Origin: Nannocystis sp. RBIL2
Lineage (GTDB): Bacteria > Myxococcota_A > Polyangia > Nannocystales > Nannocystaceae
Direction: 5' to 3'
Assembly: GCF_026626745.1 (NCBI RefSeq)
Contig: NZ_JAPNJW010000001.1
Location: forward strand, 2,138,001-2,202,000
DNA: 64,000 bases
Shown: one piece after another, positions 45,601 to 51,921 of the stretch
Position numbering within the stretch: the stretch's first letter is position 1
Layout of the letters: every line of letters starts with the position of its first letter
The notes under the pieces: model-generated
What the model was told of the DNA's origin: nothing
Seen by the model: the letters and a program-made list of their open reading frames with translations, nothing else
Databases searched by the model: none
Made by a program: the position numbers and the translations under genes

Positions 45601-46705
45601 GGAAGTAGACCTGGCAGCCCGGCGCGCGGGTCGTCATCGCCGCGACCAGCGAGGCCAGCGCCCCGTGCTCCTGGGCAGTAGCGATCGCCGCGCGGGTCCG
45701 CGTCAGCAGCGACTCGAAGCCCTGCTCCGGCGCGACCGCGACCCGCAGCATCCAGCGGTCGGCCACCGGCCCCAGCCGTACTTTCTCCGCCGGCCGGGCC
45801 GCGCGGGCCTCCACCACCAGCTCGGCCTGGCCGGTATAGCGATGCAGCACCGCCAGCAGCCCCGCCAGCGCGACCGTCTCGACGTCGACGCCGGCGCGGG
45901 TCGCCGCGGCCGTCAGCGCCGCCGGCAGGTCGTCGCCGACCCGCCGCGTCACCCTGCCGCCGGCGCGGGCGGGCACCGGCGAGCGCGGACGATCCACCGG
46001 CAGCTCGAGCAGCGCCGGCGCGCCGGCGTGCTGGGCTTGCCACCATGCGATCGCGCCGCGGGTCTGGGGCGACTCCAGCGACTCGGCCTGGGCGCGCAGG
46101 TGCTGCGTATAGAGCCCGGTCACCTGTCCGGTCATGAGACCGGTGCCCTCGACCAGCATTCGCCATTCCTTAAGAAGAGACTCCGCGTCGCTGTCGGCAT
46201 CGGCGAGCAGCGCGTGTACGACCAATACTGCCAGGTGCCGGTCGGCGCGCTGACGGATCAGGTAGATCCGCCAGGGTGGCTCGCCCTGCGGGTCGAGACT
46301 GAGGCGAGCCGCTTCGCCGGCGCGGCGCAGCACCTCCTCCTCGCTCCAGTCGCTGCCCTCGATGCGGACCAGCCGCGGCGACGCGGCCCCGGCGATCACT
46401 TGGTACAGCCGCGGTTCACCGTTCTCCTGCGTCTGCTCGCAGAAGGTCGTCCGCAGCAGATCGTGGCGCTCCCCGAGCCGCGCCGTCGCCTGCAGGGCCC
46501 GCCCCGGCTCGAGCGGTCCGTCGAGCCACGCGCCGGCGCAGCGGTGGTTCACCGGCGACGGCCCGAACAGCCCCAGACGCAGCCACACCAGCGCCTGCTC
46601 GCACGATGCGGCAATTGTGTAGCTCTCGACAGGTGCCTCCCGGTGCGGTGGCACGAGGTCGACGCAGTCGATTTCCATGTATACATCCGAACGACGAAGG
46701 TGCAC
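36698..46705 (-). CDS. NRPS-PKS hybrid megasynthase (C-A-T-C-A-T-KS-AT-T-TE)
   Basis: This is a 3335-aa assembly-line enzyme. In residues counted from the start: C1 (about 25-440) has the HHxxxDG motif degraded to VHALLAD. A1 has YTSGSTGRPKG near 608, and T1 GGHSLL near 1005. C2 has an intact HHIVIDG near 1198. A2 has YTSGSTGRPKG near 1671, and T2 GGHSLL near 2049. KS has SACSTS near 2275, EAHGTATRLGDP and KSNLGH. AT has GHSLGE near 2724, T3 GGTSL near 3037, and TE GGHSAGG near 3173 with a late GDHF His. There is no KR, DH or ER. A2 pocket residues read about D-A-F-V-V-A-A-V-C, resembling aromatic (Phe-like) codes; A1 (about D-V-Y...T-H-V-V) is not assigned. GTG at 46705 is chosen over the upstream ATG (46732) because AAGGAGG lies 4 bases before it. 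Confidence 0.95.
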   Translation of the reverse strand: MHLRRSDVYMEIDCVDLVPPHREAPVESYTIAASCEQALVWLRLGLFGPSPVNHRCAGAWLDGPLEPGRALQATARLGERHDLLRTTFCEQTQENGEPRLYQVIAGAASPRLVRIEGSDWSEEEVLRRAGEAARLSLDPQGEPPWRIYLIRQRADRHLAVLVVHALLADADSDAESLLKEWRMLVEGTGLMTGQVTGLYTQHLRAQAESLESPQTRGAIAWWQAQHAGAPALLELPVDRPRSPVPARAGGRVTRRVGDDLPAALTAAATRAGVDVETVALAGLLAVLHRYTGQAELVVEARAARPAEKVRLGPVADRWMLRVAVAPEQGFESLLTRTRAAIATAQEHGALASLVAAMTTRAPGCQVYFHGACAEPSAVALDLGVVGHELELSIDLRDGLLLAAYDRDLFEADTVARLLGHWEMVLVGALAEPARPVAELALLVPTELQTIVHQWNATDAAHRGPDCLQELFAAQVARTPEAPAVVCAGQSLTYRELHDRATRLAWRLRALGVGADVPVGLFLGRSLELAVGVLAILLAGGTYVPLDPAYPAERVGWIVADSGAVAMVTNSALAAALPPSQAQSVLLDVAFEASPVPLPRTAPGDLAYVIYTSGSTGRPKGIGMPHAALVNLIEWHAAALLGGARTLQFAALGFDVCFYEMFTAWRTGGSVHMIDEAVRHDVARLGAVIEAEAIEKVILPVVVLQQLAEEFADRPEVLRSLKEVTTTGEQMHLTAPVIALFERLPRCTLHNHYGPAESHVVTAHALPPARAQWVPHPPIGRPIANTRVLVLDPHMNLCPVGVPGELYIGGEGLARGYWNRPDLTAERFVPDPFASEPGARLYRTGDITRQRPDGIVDYLGRRDDQVKIRGVRVELGEVLSAISRHPRVQEAVVIAREDTPGERRLVAYFVATQGEAAGEVAAELRVFLRRSLTEAMIPTAFVALREMPLTPNGKIDKRALPRPEDEATTSTSVPPRSELEVSLAAIWQDVLKVERVGAHDDFFALGGHSLLATQVLARVRRTFGVELALAQLYAGPTVAALAGLVRARRASPSEAPPIEPAVRGGPLPLSLAQERLFFLHRLAPESTAYNCPHGFRLRGGLDAAALQRGLDGLVARHEALRTTFVEIEGQARQIVATRGAVPLRRFDLRSLPDELRALELEKRLATEVRRPFDLERGPLVRGCLVQLADDEHFLLLDLHHIVIDGWSMRLLLDELAALYEADVRGETAALTPLGLQFADYAAWERGRLQQGLSRSIAWWRETLNGAPQLLPLPTDRPRPSTQSFRGGAIALTPGAEVSAALRRLGAPAGLSPTLVLLAGFAVLLHRYTGESTIVLGMPTAARDRVELEGLVGFFVNTLPIRVDLAGDPSFAELLAQVRKTTLAAYDHDAVPFDRIVQELRPERTLSHNPIVQVGFAPQPPGARELRLTGLEVESVEADVPRAIFDLTLYVSEEGGELTAMLEYSADLFERATIERMGEHLLALLRGAIARPQGRVSQVALLGPEERAEVVIRWNRTTAAPGRSEATMHALVARAAAQGPERVAVSLGEARLTYAELERRAGALARHLAARGVGAESLVAVSVERSLELVIAVVAVLKAGAAFLPLDPAYPAERLGFMLADSGARVVLTQARLAERFAGREVIRLDADHDAIVGDATDVTVADDPGRAAYVIYTSGSTGRPKGVVVEHRSAVNLARAQRALFGLTEASVVLQFSALSFDAFVFELLLAWGVGATLCLLPPRLPVPGPEFGELLRSQRVSMCVLPPSVLAAMADDPLPDLVHVVAAGEACSAELVARWGRGRRFVNAYGPTEVTVCASAAACEPGEGPPPIGRPLADVQVYVLDPSGEPAPVGVFGELYVGGAGVARGYLGRPALTAERFVPDPFSGQRGARLYRTGDRVRWRPDGQLEFAGRLDRQVKLRGFRIELGEVEAVVRAHPEVQDAVVVVIREELAAYVVPRSGDAGLSAAVRAFAQGRLPGHMVPSSVVVVEAFPTLPNGKVDVRALADRGPRAEARAPQLPRSQVEQALAQIWREVLGLEQVGIDEAFFELGGHSLLLARVRTAIEARFGRRVDMVELFQHPTIRSLAGRLAGAAPELAVATTATRPEARSEAIAIVGMAGRFPGADDVEALWQGLIGGASGIRFADAEELTAAGVDPALRTAPGFVPAFGRMNDAFCFDAAFFGYSPQEARLMDPQQRVFLEAAFAALEDAACDPARGTLRVGVFGGCDPPRHWLALGGSSGGIDEFQRGVANIPDNLTSRVAYKLGLRGPAVTVLSACSTSLVAVHLASQSLRAGECDVALAGGAAVAPASVLGHVHEDGSILSPDGHCRPFDAEAGGTVGASGVGVVVLKRLSDALRDGDAIRAVIRGSAIGNDGAEKVGYTAPGLQGQVDVLRRAYAAAEVSPASVALVEAHGTATRLGDPIEVAALTQVFRGAEAAVGSCALGSVKSNLGHLSAAAGVTGLIKAALAVERGQIPPTLHFRAANPELRLDSSPFFVNTAAVAWPAGAGPRRAGVSAFGVGGTNAHVVLEEAPTPAPSGPGRPWSLLPLSARTGAALASQAERLASHLRERPTLPLADVAYTLQQRAALAPARCVAVCRDSEGAQAALGGRGAGQVVRGQVRARAPRVVFVFPGGGSQHVDMGRELYAHLPVFRAALDECAALFVRELGEDIRESMFPPPGGFEAAKQRLLAPSRNMASIFAVEYALSQVLVSWGLRPAAVFGHSLGEYVAAALAGVFSLADAVALVATRGALCDAAPAAAMVAVPLAVTTRLPPGLSVAAINGPEDCVIAGAAPAIEPFVAALQAEGLEARRLPIATASHSELMQPLVERLVERAREVEFAAPQIAMVSGVTGDWIDAEVRDPAYWGRHLRQTVRFADGVATLHADPDFVCLEVGPGGHLASFIRNHPDAGPDRLVVASMAHWRSGRSELEALMLAVGQLWCAGATIDWQAFTGEERRRKLPLPTYPFARTRHALELRPGAPTLVLVPPPADEPTGAAEVDAQAPRDGLAAIAADIWREALGVGRVRDEDNFFDLGGTSLTAVKIRARLRERFGVTTPVHALLERPNFAEFVAALRSLIGGQDEARGASLLVQLRPGRPGTRPIFLVQPIGGTVYTYLPLARHLDAGGAAIFGVRASGTDPGEPVLDEVPAMAERYVADILREQPEGPYTVGGHSAGGITAYEVARQLEARGHAVRLLILDAPSMPAVYDDVIETIEDFLRSHEAFASCESASYQSFVAALETDPALRQIVLATCLAEQRYKPRPISAEVVYFAASEQRDARDTHAGMYWLDLVEGEFSLYRTPGDHFTMMDDPWVETLARLIDRHLARDLPRRA

Positions 46706-46709
46706 ATTT

Positions 46710-46716
46710 CCTCCTT
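46710..46716 (-). promoter_or_regulatory. Ribosome binding site deciding the NRPS-PKS start
   Basis: AAGGAGG on the minus strand lies 4 bases before GTG 46705. The ATG at 46732 is upstream of it and the ATG at 46678 is 31 bases downstream, so the GTG is the best-placed start. Confidence 0.7.
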
Positions 46717-46865
46717 GATGCGCGAAGTCCACGCGCTAGAGCGACTCGCTGCTGTCCCCGGCCACTTCGTCTCGAGCGCGAATATGTATCGCCGAGAGAA
46801 ATGCCCCTGGTCGTGGAGCCAAATAAAGACTATGTCCCGTGTAGCGGGTATGAATAGATATACAC

Positions 46866-46944
46866 CGCGGCAACTCGCCGCGTAATAGGAATTCTACCGA
46901 CCGGACAACTGTCCGCCATTCGCCTCGCGAATGTCATTCGCGAG
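46866..46944. promoter_or_regulatory. Cluster of palindromes upstream of the NRPS-PKS gene
   Basis: CGCGGC-AACTC-GCCGCG lies at 46866-46882 and GGACA-AC-TGTCC at 46903-46914. CTCGCGAATG-T-CATTCGCGAG at 46924-46944 has perfect 10-base arms about one central base. The last is a good dimeric-regulator operator candidate, 219 bases upstream of the GTG start. No regulator gene is adjacent. Confidence 0.5.
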
Positions 46945-47088
46945 AACCATGTATTTCAAGGTATCGCCCCCCGGGCAACAAACTTTCGCACCGGTGAAAC
47001 TGCTTCGTGCGGTTTGGGGAGATCTCCCTGGCGAATGATACTGTGAACCATTCACGGCTCCTGCAGCGAGCCGCTCGCCGCGCGACAT
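46894..47088 (-). CDS. Possible small ORF upstream of the NRPS-PKS gene
   Basis: A 64-codon frame from ATG 47088 encodes a basic N-terminus, then FTGAKVCCPGGDTLKYMV and a polar, helix-like end (LANDIREANGGQLSGR). The C-terminal part has more ordinary amino-acid composition than the surrounding shadow frames. It is co-directional with the NRPS-PKS gene and ends 188 bases before its start. No homologue is recognised. The last 50 bases overlap the strong palindromes at 46903-46944, so the resemblance to a protein could be fortuitous. Confidence 0.22.
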   Translation of the reverse strand: MSRGERLAAGAVNGSQYHSPGRSPQTARSSFTGAKVCCPGGDTLKYMVLANDIREANGGQLSGR

Positions 47089-47658
47089 GCACAAGCTGGT
47101 GTGTTTCTCGGTCGCCGCGGCCACACTACAGGAGAGGTCAGCGTCGCGCACCTCGGATATGCACGGGTCTGTATCCACATTTCGCGGCCGCTCGCGGACG
47201 CGGACTCTCTCCAGCCGAGCGGTCGGCGACCGCTGCTTGCACTGGACCCCGATGAGGCCGCCCGGCGCGACCCGACGGTGCGCCGACGCCGAGGAGATCG
47301 CTCGACGAATCATGCCACCCCGCCTCCTCGTGCTGACAATCGATCCACCCGCACCCGTCCGCGTCGGCGGCCCGCCGCGGACCGGTCTGTCAGGAACCGG
47401 GGCGCGCCGGGCAACAATCGCGACCGGACTGTCACGAGCCCGGACACCGCAGAGTAGACCGACGTCCCGCCGCGCGAGACCGCGGCGTTCGTCCGCGAGC
47501 GGGCCACGAATCTCGGGTCGATCTGCCACGACCCCCTCGCGCGTGGCGTCGGATCGTCGGTCGGACTCGCGCGCTCGCTCGACCTCGACCGACCGCGCCT
47601 GCAGCCGCTCGCGCGCGAGGTCGCCGCCGCTCGTCCTCTCCGCCCCGCGGCGCCTGCC

Positions 47659-48240
47659 TCGATTCTCCGCACCGCGTTCGTCGCGACCGCAGCGGCGCGT
47701 CGATCCGTCATAGCGAAGTTCACCCGCGCCGCGATCCCAGTCGCGACCGCCGCAGCTCGTCGCTCCCTGTTTGCGATGTCCACCCGCGACGCGACCCGCA
47801 CCGCGATTCCCCGCACCGCCACGCCCGCAGCAGCTCGTCGACCCCTCGCTGCGAAGTTCACCCGCGCCGCCGCCCGCACCGCGATTCCCCGCACCACAAC
47901 GCCTGCTGCTACCACAGCAGCTCGTCGGCCCTTCACCCGCGCCGCGGCCCGCACTGCGATTCCCCGCACCGCCACGCCCGTCGCTACCGCAGCTCGTCGA
48001 CCCGTCGCGATTCCCCGCACCGCCCCGCCCGTCGCTACCGCAGCAGCTCGTCGACCCGTGGCCGCGGCTCGCACCGCGATTCCAAGCACCGCAACTCCCG
48101 CCGCCACCGCAGCAGTTCGTCGGCCCCTCGCTGCGATGTTCACCCGCGCCGCGGCCCGCACCGCGATTCCCCGCACCACTGCCCCCGTAGCGACCGCAGC
48201 CACTCGTCTCTTCGATCGCGACTCGATGATCACCGTGATT
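47659..48240. repeat. Degenerate tandem array, units of 51-87 bases
   Basis: Eight units are marked by the core GCGATTCCCCGCACC (or variants), with cores at 47659, 47731, 47803, 47881, 47956, 48007, 48076 and 48163. Successive spacings are 72, 72, 78, 75, 51, 69 and 87 bases, all multiples of three. Each unit otherwise carries variants of CGCTACCGCAGCAGCTCGTCG and GAAGTTCACCCGCGCCGC. Most reading frames are open across it, so coding potential cannot be assigned to one strand. Confidence 0.8.
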
Positions 48241-48356
48241 CATCGCGCCGCCGCCCTCGCATGGACGACCGCCGCGGCGCCTGGCCCAATTCCCCGCACC
48301 CGCGCAGCCGCCGTCAGTCGTCCAGCCCGTCGACTCGCCTCCCGCTTTCTCTCTCT

Positions 48357-48375
48357 CTCTTTTTTTAAAAAGAAA
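48357..48375. repeat. AT-rich palindrome CTTTTT-TT-AAAAAG after a CT run
   Basis: A (TC)n tract runs into T7A5 and GAAA. It is similar to the palindrome at 5844-5862. Either strand would present a T run, but there is no GC stem in front of it, so it is not a standard terminator. Confidence 0.5.
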
Positions 48376-48543
48376 TGGCCCCGCACGTTCCGACGGTAAC
48401 CGGCGCGCCGACCAGCCGCAACCGGTTGGACCTGCCACGAATCTGCTGCGGCGCCCGAGGTTGCGGCCTGCAGACAGCACCTGGCGGGAACCATCGGCAG
48501 CGGCCGTGAATCATGCCTGACGTGCGCCGTCCCGCGGTCGATT

Positions 48544-48579
48544 GGCCGCATGCTTTCTTTTTAAAAATGCATCTCGGCC
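48544..48579. repeat. Nested inverted repeat with T5A5 centre
   Basis: GGCCG and GCAT on the left pair with ATGC and CGGCC on the right, around TTTCTTTTTAAAAA. This is the third A/T palindrome of this kind in the window and the only one embedded in a GC-rich stem. Confidence 0.5.
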
Positions 48580-48887
48580 GCGCACCTCCGCGCTGCGACA
48601 ATTCGCCGCCATCGACCCCGGCCGCCGCGCGACGACGCGGCACCTCGAGGCCCTCCGGCGGATCCATCATCGCCTGCCCGGTCCGCCTTCGTCCGTCGGG
48701 GCCGACGCGACGTGCTGCTCGCGGAGCCCGTAGCGACTCACGACCATCGATGAAGCGCCCGGCGAATCGCCGAGAGCGCCTCTCGGTGGATCCGGACCCC
48801 GGCGCCCCCGGTCCTCACATTCCCCTGTCGCTGCCACGCACCGTCCTGAATCACGAGCCCCGCGACCTCGGCCCCTGCATCGCGCGC

Positions 48888-49607
48888 TCACGCTCCGCGC
48901 TCCGCGATGTGGATCGCGCTGGCCACGCTGTGCGCCACCGTCTCCTGCAGCAGCGACGAGAACAGCGTGTACGCGGCCTTGTGCCCGTAATACAGCCCCA
49001 CCGCGCGGCGCTCGTCGATGCGGAAGCCGTGGCGCCACGCGATCGCCCCCGTGTCGGCGCGGCGGATCTCCACGTCCAGCTCCCCGTCGAACGAGAGGAA
49101 CGTGAAGGGCACCCCGATCAGCCCCAGCACCCCGAGCGGCACCGCGTTGCTGTGCAGGCGCAGATCGGTGCGGCGGATGGCGCCGTCGATCACGTACGTC
49201 GCATCGCCGCCGGCCCGGCAGCGTTCGGGCGACGCCGTGACCTCGATCGGCCAGTCCGGCCGCGCCTTGCGGATCGTCGCCGCCAGCAGGTCCGGCAGCG
49301 CCGTCTGCAGATCGCCCGAGCGGACCTGCGGTCGCCCGTTCTTGCTGCCCGCGAACCCGCCGCGGTCGACGTAGTGGATCGTGTTCCCCATATAAAGAAG
49401 ATTGGGCCCGGGGATCAGGCCCACCGGCGAGGTCGTCATCAACCGGTCGCCGCGCAGGTCGCCGAATCGACACACGAGCAGCGACACCGGCGGGCCCGAA
49501 GCCTCCGGCAGCGCGGGCAACTGGATCGGCGCGTCGTGCAGCGGTGAGAGGTGGGTACTACAGCCCGCCGCGACGAGCGACGCGAGCACGAGTCCGCGTG
49601 GGAGCAT
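48888..49607 (-). CDS. Lipoprotein of unknown function
   Basis: The 239-aa product begins with a compact signal peptide and lipobox VAAGCS (Cys near residue 16), so it is probably anchored to a membrane. The mature part starts Pro-rich, then has LLVCRFGDLRGDR, a YVIDGAIRRTDLRLHSNAVPLGVLGLIGVPF segment and a C-terminal amphipathic helix (SSLLQETVAHSVASAIHIAE). Alternating beta-like segments and the overall length recall small LpoB/CsgG-like lipoproteins with an alpha/beta fold, but I cannot assign a family. It is monocistronic, with gene-free flanks of several hundred bases on both sides. Confidence 0.75.
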   Translation of the reverse strand: MLPRGLVLASLVAAGCSTHLSPLHDAPIQLPALPEASGPPVSLLVCRFGDLRGDRLMTTSPVGLIPGPNLLYMGNTIHYVDRGGFAGSKNGRPQVRSGDLQTALPDLLAATIRKARPDWPIEVTASPERCRAGGDATYVIDGAIRRTDLRLHSNAVPLGVLGLIGVPFTFLSFDGELDVEIRRADTGAIAWRHGFRIDERRAVGLYYGHKAAYTLFSSLLQETVAHSVASAIHIAERGA

Positions 49608-50379
49608 GCGACCTTGAACCCGACGACCGCCCGGCTATTCCCGACTCGCAACGATCTTCGCCGCGCGCACGAGCGCCCTCCCGCGCGGGTCGACCCGTCT
49701 CACCCCAGCGCTCGCCTCGCTCGCGCCCGAGCGCTCCGTCCGTTCGTGGATCGCCACATTCGCCGTCTACTCGCGCATGACGTTCCACCGCCCTCGCCGC
49801 GAGAGATTCCCTCTCTCTTCGAGGCTCCCCATTCGCCTTACATGCGTCGTCCCTCGGTGCGAGACGTTCGCCTCGCACCGAGGCTCCCGTTTTTCCTCGC
49901 TTCGCCGAGGCTCCGCTCACCTCTCATTCGCCGCCCGCGAGCCCTTCTCCTCGCCCTCGGCCTATCCGCTCGCCTCCGGCGATTCGCGCCCTGCGTTTTA
50001 ATAAAATCCGCCTGCTCGCCCACCTTTCATCCACCTCACTCGATGCACTCTCCAAGCCTCACGTCATTCCTCATTTGGTTCACATCCTCACATCCGCCAG
50101 CCTCTCGCACTCACCTCGCATCTCCGCTCCTACTTCGAGTGCGTCACCCGCCGGCCGTGCGCATCCCGCCCGCAAGCCGTGCGACTCTGCGTCGCAGCGC
50201 TCTGCGCTGCCGGCTCGCCCCGATGACGCCGGGGCAGGTCGACCTCGCGCGCACACGCGGCGGACGGTGTCCGGTTCAGCTCACGCGCCCCGCAAGTCTT
50301 GCCGGCACGACTCCCTGGTGTCGCGTATCGCCGGTGATACAGTGCAGTGCATCGATTGGCTGTCGACCGGAGAATTGCG
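49608..50379. other. Gene-free region upstream of the DUF4388 operon
   Basis: This 772-base stretch has no convincing gene and is less GC-rich than its neighbours. It contains a hairpin with T tract (49852-49894), listed separately, and direct repeats of CGAGGCTCC at three places (about 49820, 49880 and 49909). The AT-rich TTTTAATAAAAT at about 49998-50009 could belong to a promoter for the downstream operon. Confidence 0.5.
49852..49894 (+). terminator. Orphan hairpin with T tract
   Basis: CCTCGGTGCGAG, an 8-base loop, then CTCGCACCGAGG form a perfect 12-bp stem, followed by CTCCCG and TTTTT on the plus strand. It resembles a Rho-independent terminator. No plus-strand gene ends nearby, so either a small RNA or short transcript stops here, or it works as an attenuator ahead of the operon at 50380. 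Confidence 0.55.
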
Positions 50380-51141
50380 GTGATAGAGCCCATACGCGCG
50401 TTGCGCCCCCGATCTACCGAACTCCTGCGCGGCGACCTGCGCGACGTGAGCCTCGTCTCATTATTGCAACTGGCGCAGGTCGAGGCGATCAGCGGCTGGC
50501 TGCGCATCGAGGGTCGCGGCGACATCAGCTTGCTCAAGGGTCATGTCGGCACCGTCGCCTGCGGCCGCCTCACCGGCGTCGAGGCCCTGCGCGAGCTCGC
50601 CTTCCACGACCGCGGCCGCTTCGTCCTGGCCCGCGGCGAGCCGGCCGGCGACCGCACCTGCGACAACGTCCCCTTCGCCCTGATGGACGCCTATCGCCTG
50701 CGCGACGAGTGGAAGCGGCTGGCCGACACAGTGCTGCGGCGGGTCGACGACAAGCCGTGGAAGCCCACCGGCGGCCCGTTCGACCCGATCGTGCTCGAGC
50801 TCGACGGCCGCCGCAGCCTCGCCGAGCTCGTCGACCCGCACCCCGGCATCACCACCCTCGTGATCGACGCCGCCCTCGACGCCCTGCGCCTCGGCCTCGT
50901 CGAGCGCGTCCACGGCGTCCCGCGGCGCCCGCCCCCGCTCGCGGTGGTCGACAGCGAGGACTACGACGACCTCGTCGACCGCGGCCGCGAGCTCACCCGC
51001 CGCGGCGAATTCGACGCTGCCGAAGCGCTGCTCCGCCGCGCCCTCGCTCGCCGCCCGGACGATCGCGCGGTCCAACAGAATTTGCGGGTCCTCGCCCGGC
51101 GTCGCGCCGAGGCCGGACCCGACCCGGAGGAAGTCCGATGA
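50380..51141 (+). CDS. DUF4388 (PATAN) protein with TPR-like end
   Basis: In this 253-aa protein, residues about 14-105 match the DUF4388 pattern: LLRGDLRDVSLVSLLQLAQ, then GWLRIEGRGDISLLKGHVGTVACGRL and GVEALRELAFHDRGRFVLA. DUF4388 is frequent in myxobacteria and cyanobacteria, beside two-component and GTPase systems, and is thought to mediate protein-protein contacts. A middle helical part and a C-terminal TPR-like motif (AEALLRRALARRPDDRAVQQNLRVL) follow. GTG at 50380 is preferred over GTG 50347 because GGAGA ends 7 bases upstream. It overlaps the roadblock gene by 4 bases (ATGA), starting a four-gene operon. Confidence 0.85.
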   Translation: MIEPIRALRPRSTELLRGDLRDVSLVSLLQLAQVEAISGWLRIEGRGDISLLKGHVGTVACGRLTGVEALRELAFHDRGRFVLARGEPAGDRTCDNVPFALMDAYRLRDEWKRLADTVLRRVDDKPWKPTGGPFDPIVLELDGRRSLAELVDPHPGITTLVIDAALDALRLGLVERVHGVPRRPPPLAVVDSEDYDDLVDRGRELTRRGEFDAAEALLRRALARRPDDRAVQQNLRVLARRRAEAGPDPEEVR

Positions 51142-51506
51142 CCCGTTCCGAACAGATAAGCAAGCTGCTGCGCAACCTCTCCACCACCACCCCCGACATC
51201 GAGGCCGCGGCCGTCGTCGACAACGACGGCCTCCTCATCGCCTCGGCCTTGCCCGCCGACGTCGAGGACGACCGGGTCGCCGCCATGAGCGCCGCGCTCC
51301 TCGGCATGAGCGAGCGGATCGTCCGCGAACTGGCGCGCGGCGAATTCTCGCTGGTCATGGTCCGCGGCTCGCAGGGCTTTGCGATCCTCGCCCGCACCGG
51401 CGCCGACGCGGTGCTCACCGTGCTCGCCACCGAGGCCGCCAAGCTCGGCCTCGTCTTCCTCGACATCTCGCGCGCGGCGAAGGAGATCGGCCGCCTGCTC
51501 GGGTGA
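51138..51506 (+). CDS. Roadblock/LC7 domain protein
   Basis: This 122-aa single-domain roadblock protein contains ISKLLRNLSTTTPDIEAAAVVDNDGLLIA, ERIVRELARGEFSLVMVRGSQGFAILARTG and a final amphipathic helix. In Myxococcus the roadblock protein MglB is the GTPase-activating partner of the Ras-like MglA. No GTPase gene is in this operon. It is translationally coupled to the DUF4388 gene and followed 4 bases later by a second roadblock-like gene, so the two may heterodimerise. Confidence 0.88.
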   Translation: MTRSEQISKLLRNLSTTTPDIEAAAVVDNDGLLIASALPADVEDDRVAAMSAALLGMSERIVRELARGEFSLVMVRGSQGFAILARTGADAVLTVLATEAAKLGLVFLDISRAAKEIGRLLG

Positions 51507-51510
51507 CCCG

Positions 51511-51921
51511 ATGCTCGGCGTCGAGGCCCAGCTCACCACGCTCCTGGGCGGCATGAACCGCGGCGGCGGCTACCCGCTGTCGCTCGTCTGCACCGACCAG
51601 GGCCTGCTCGTCGCCGCCGCCGGCGAGCACGCGCGCAGCGACGTCGCCGCCGGGCTCACCAGCCTGTTCGACGACATCGTCAACCGCGCCGTCCGCGACC
51701 TCGGCCTCGCCGGCGTCGACGAGCTCACCCTCGCCGCGCCCGACGCCGGTCGTGTCGTCATTCGCCCGCTGGCGCGCGACTGCGTGCCGCGGCTGTTCCT
51801 CGTCGTATTCGTCCCCGGCGGCCGCACCTGGCGCCGCCACACCAATCTCATCACCCGCAAGCTGCTGGCGCTGCTCGGCCCCTGGCTCACGCGCGCCGCG
51901 GCTCCGCCGGAGACACCATGA
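51511..51921 (+). CDS. Second roadblock-like protein
   Basis: This 136-aa protein has the roadblock layout: an N-terminal helix (GVEAQLTTLLGGMNRG), a strand YPLSLVCTDQGLLVAAAGE, helix DVAAGLTSLFDDIVNRAVRDL and strands VVIRPLARDCVPRLFLVVFVPGG. A C-terminal helix then has RRHTNLITRKLLALLGPWL. It is less canonical than its neighbour. ATG at 51511 follows the previous stop by 4 bases, and the end overlaps the protoglobin start (ATGA). Probably an interaction partner within the operon. Confidence 0.75.
   Translation: MLGVEAQLTTLLGGMNRGGGYPLSLVCTDQGLLVAAAGEHARSDVAAGLTSLFDDIVNRAVRDLGLAGVDELTLAAPDAGRVVIRPLARDCVPRLFLVVFVPGGRTWRRHTNLITRKLLALLGPWLTRAAAPPETP

Larger units (their letters stand above)
46706..48887. 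other. Gene-poor region upstream of the NRPS-PKS gene
   Basis: About 2.2 kb has no gene I can support with confidence. Contents: the NRPS-PKS leader (46706-46895), less GC-rich than its surroundings; palindromes at 46866-46882, 46903-46914 and 46924-46944; a possible 64-codon ORF; a degenerate tandem array (47659-48240); and AT-rich palindromes at 48357 and 48544. Long open frames on both strands here reflect stop-poor GC-rich sequence. Confidence 0.55.

Noticed and set aside
47659..48240. Calling the tandem array a gene on a chosen strand
   Set aside because: Unit spacings preserve a frame, but several frames on both strands are open and codon-position GC does not favour any of them.
46894..48480. 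528-codon minus-strand frame with Gly/Cys-rich repeats
   Set aside because: It spans the tandem array and depends on stop-poor GC-rich sequence. The N-terminal part has no protein character. Only the last 64 codons were kept, as a low-confidence ORF.
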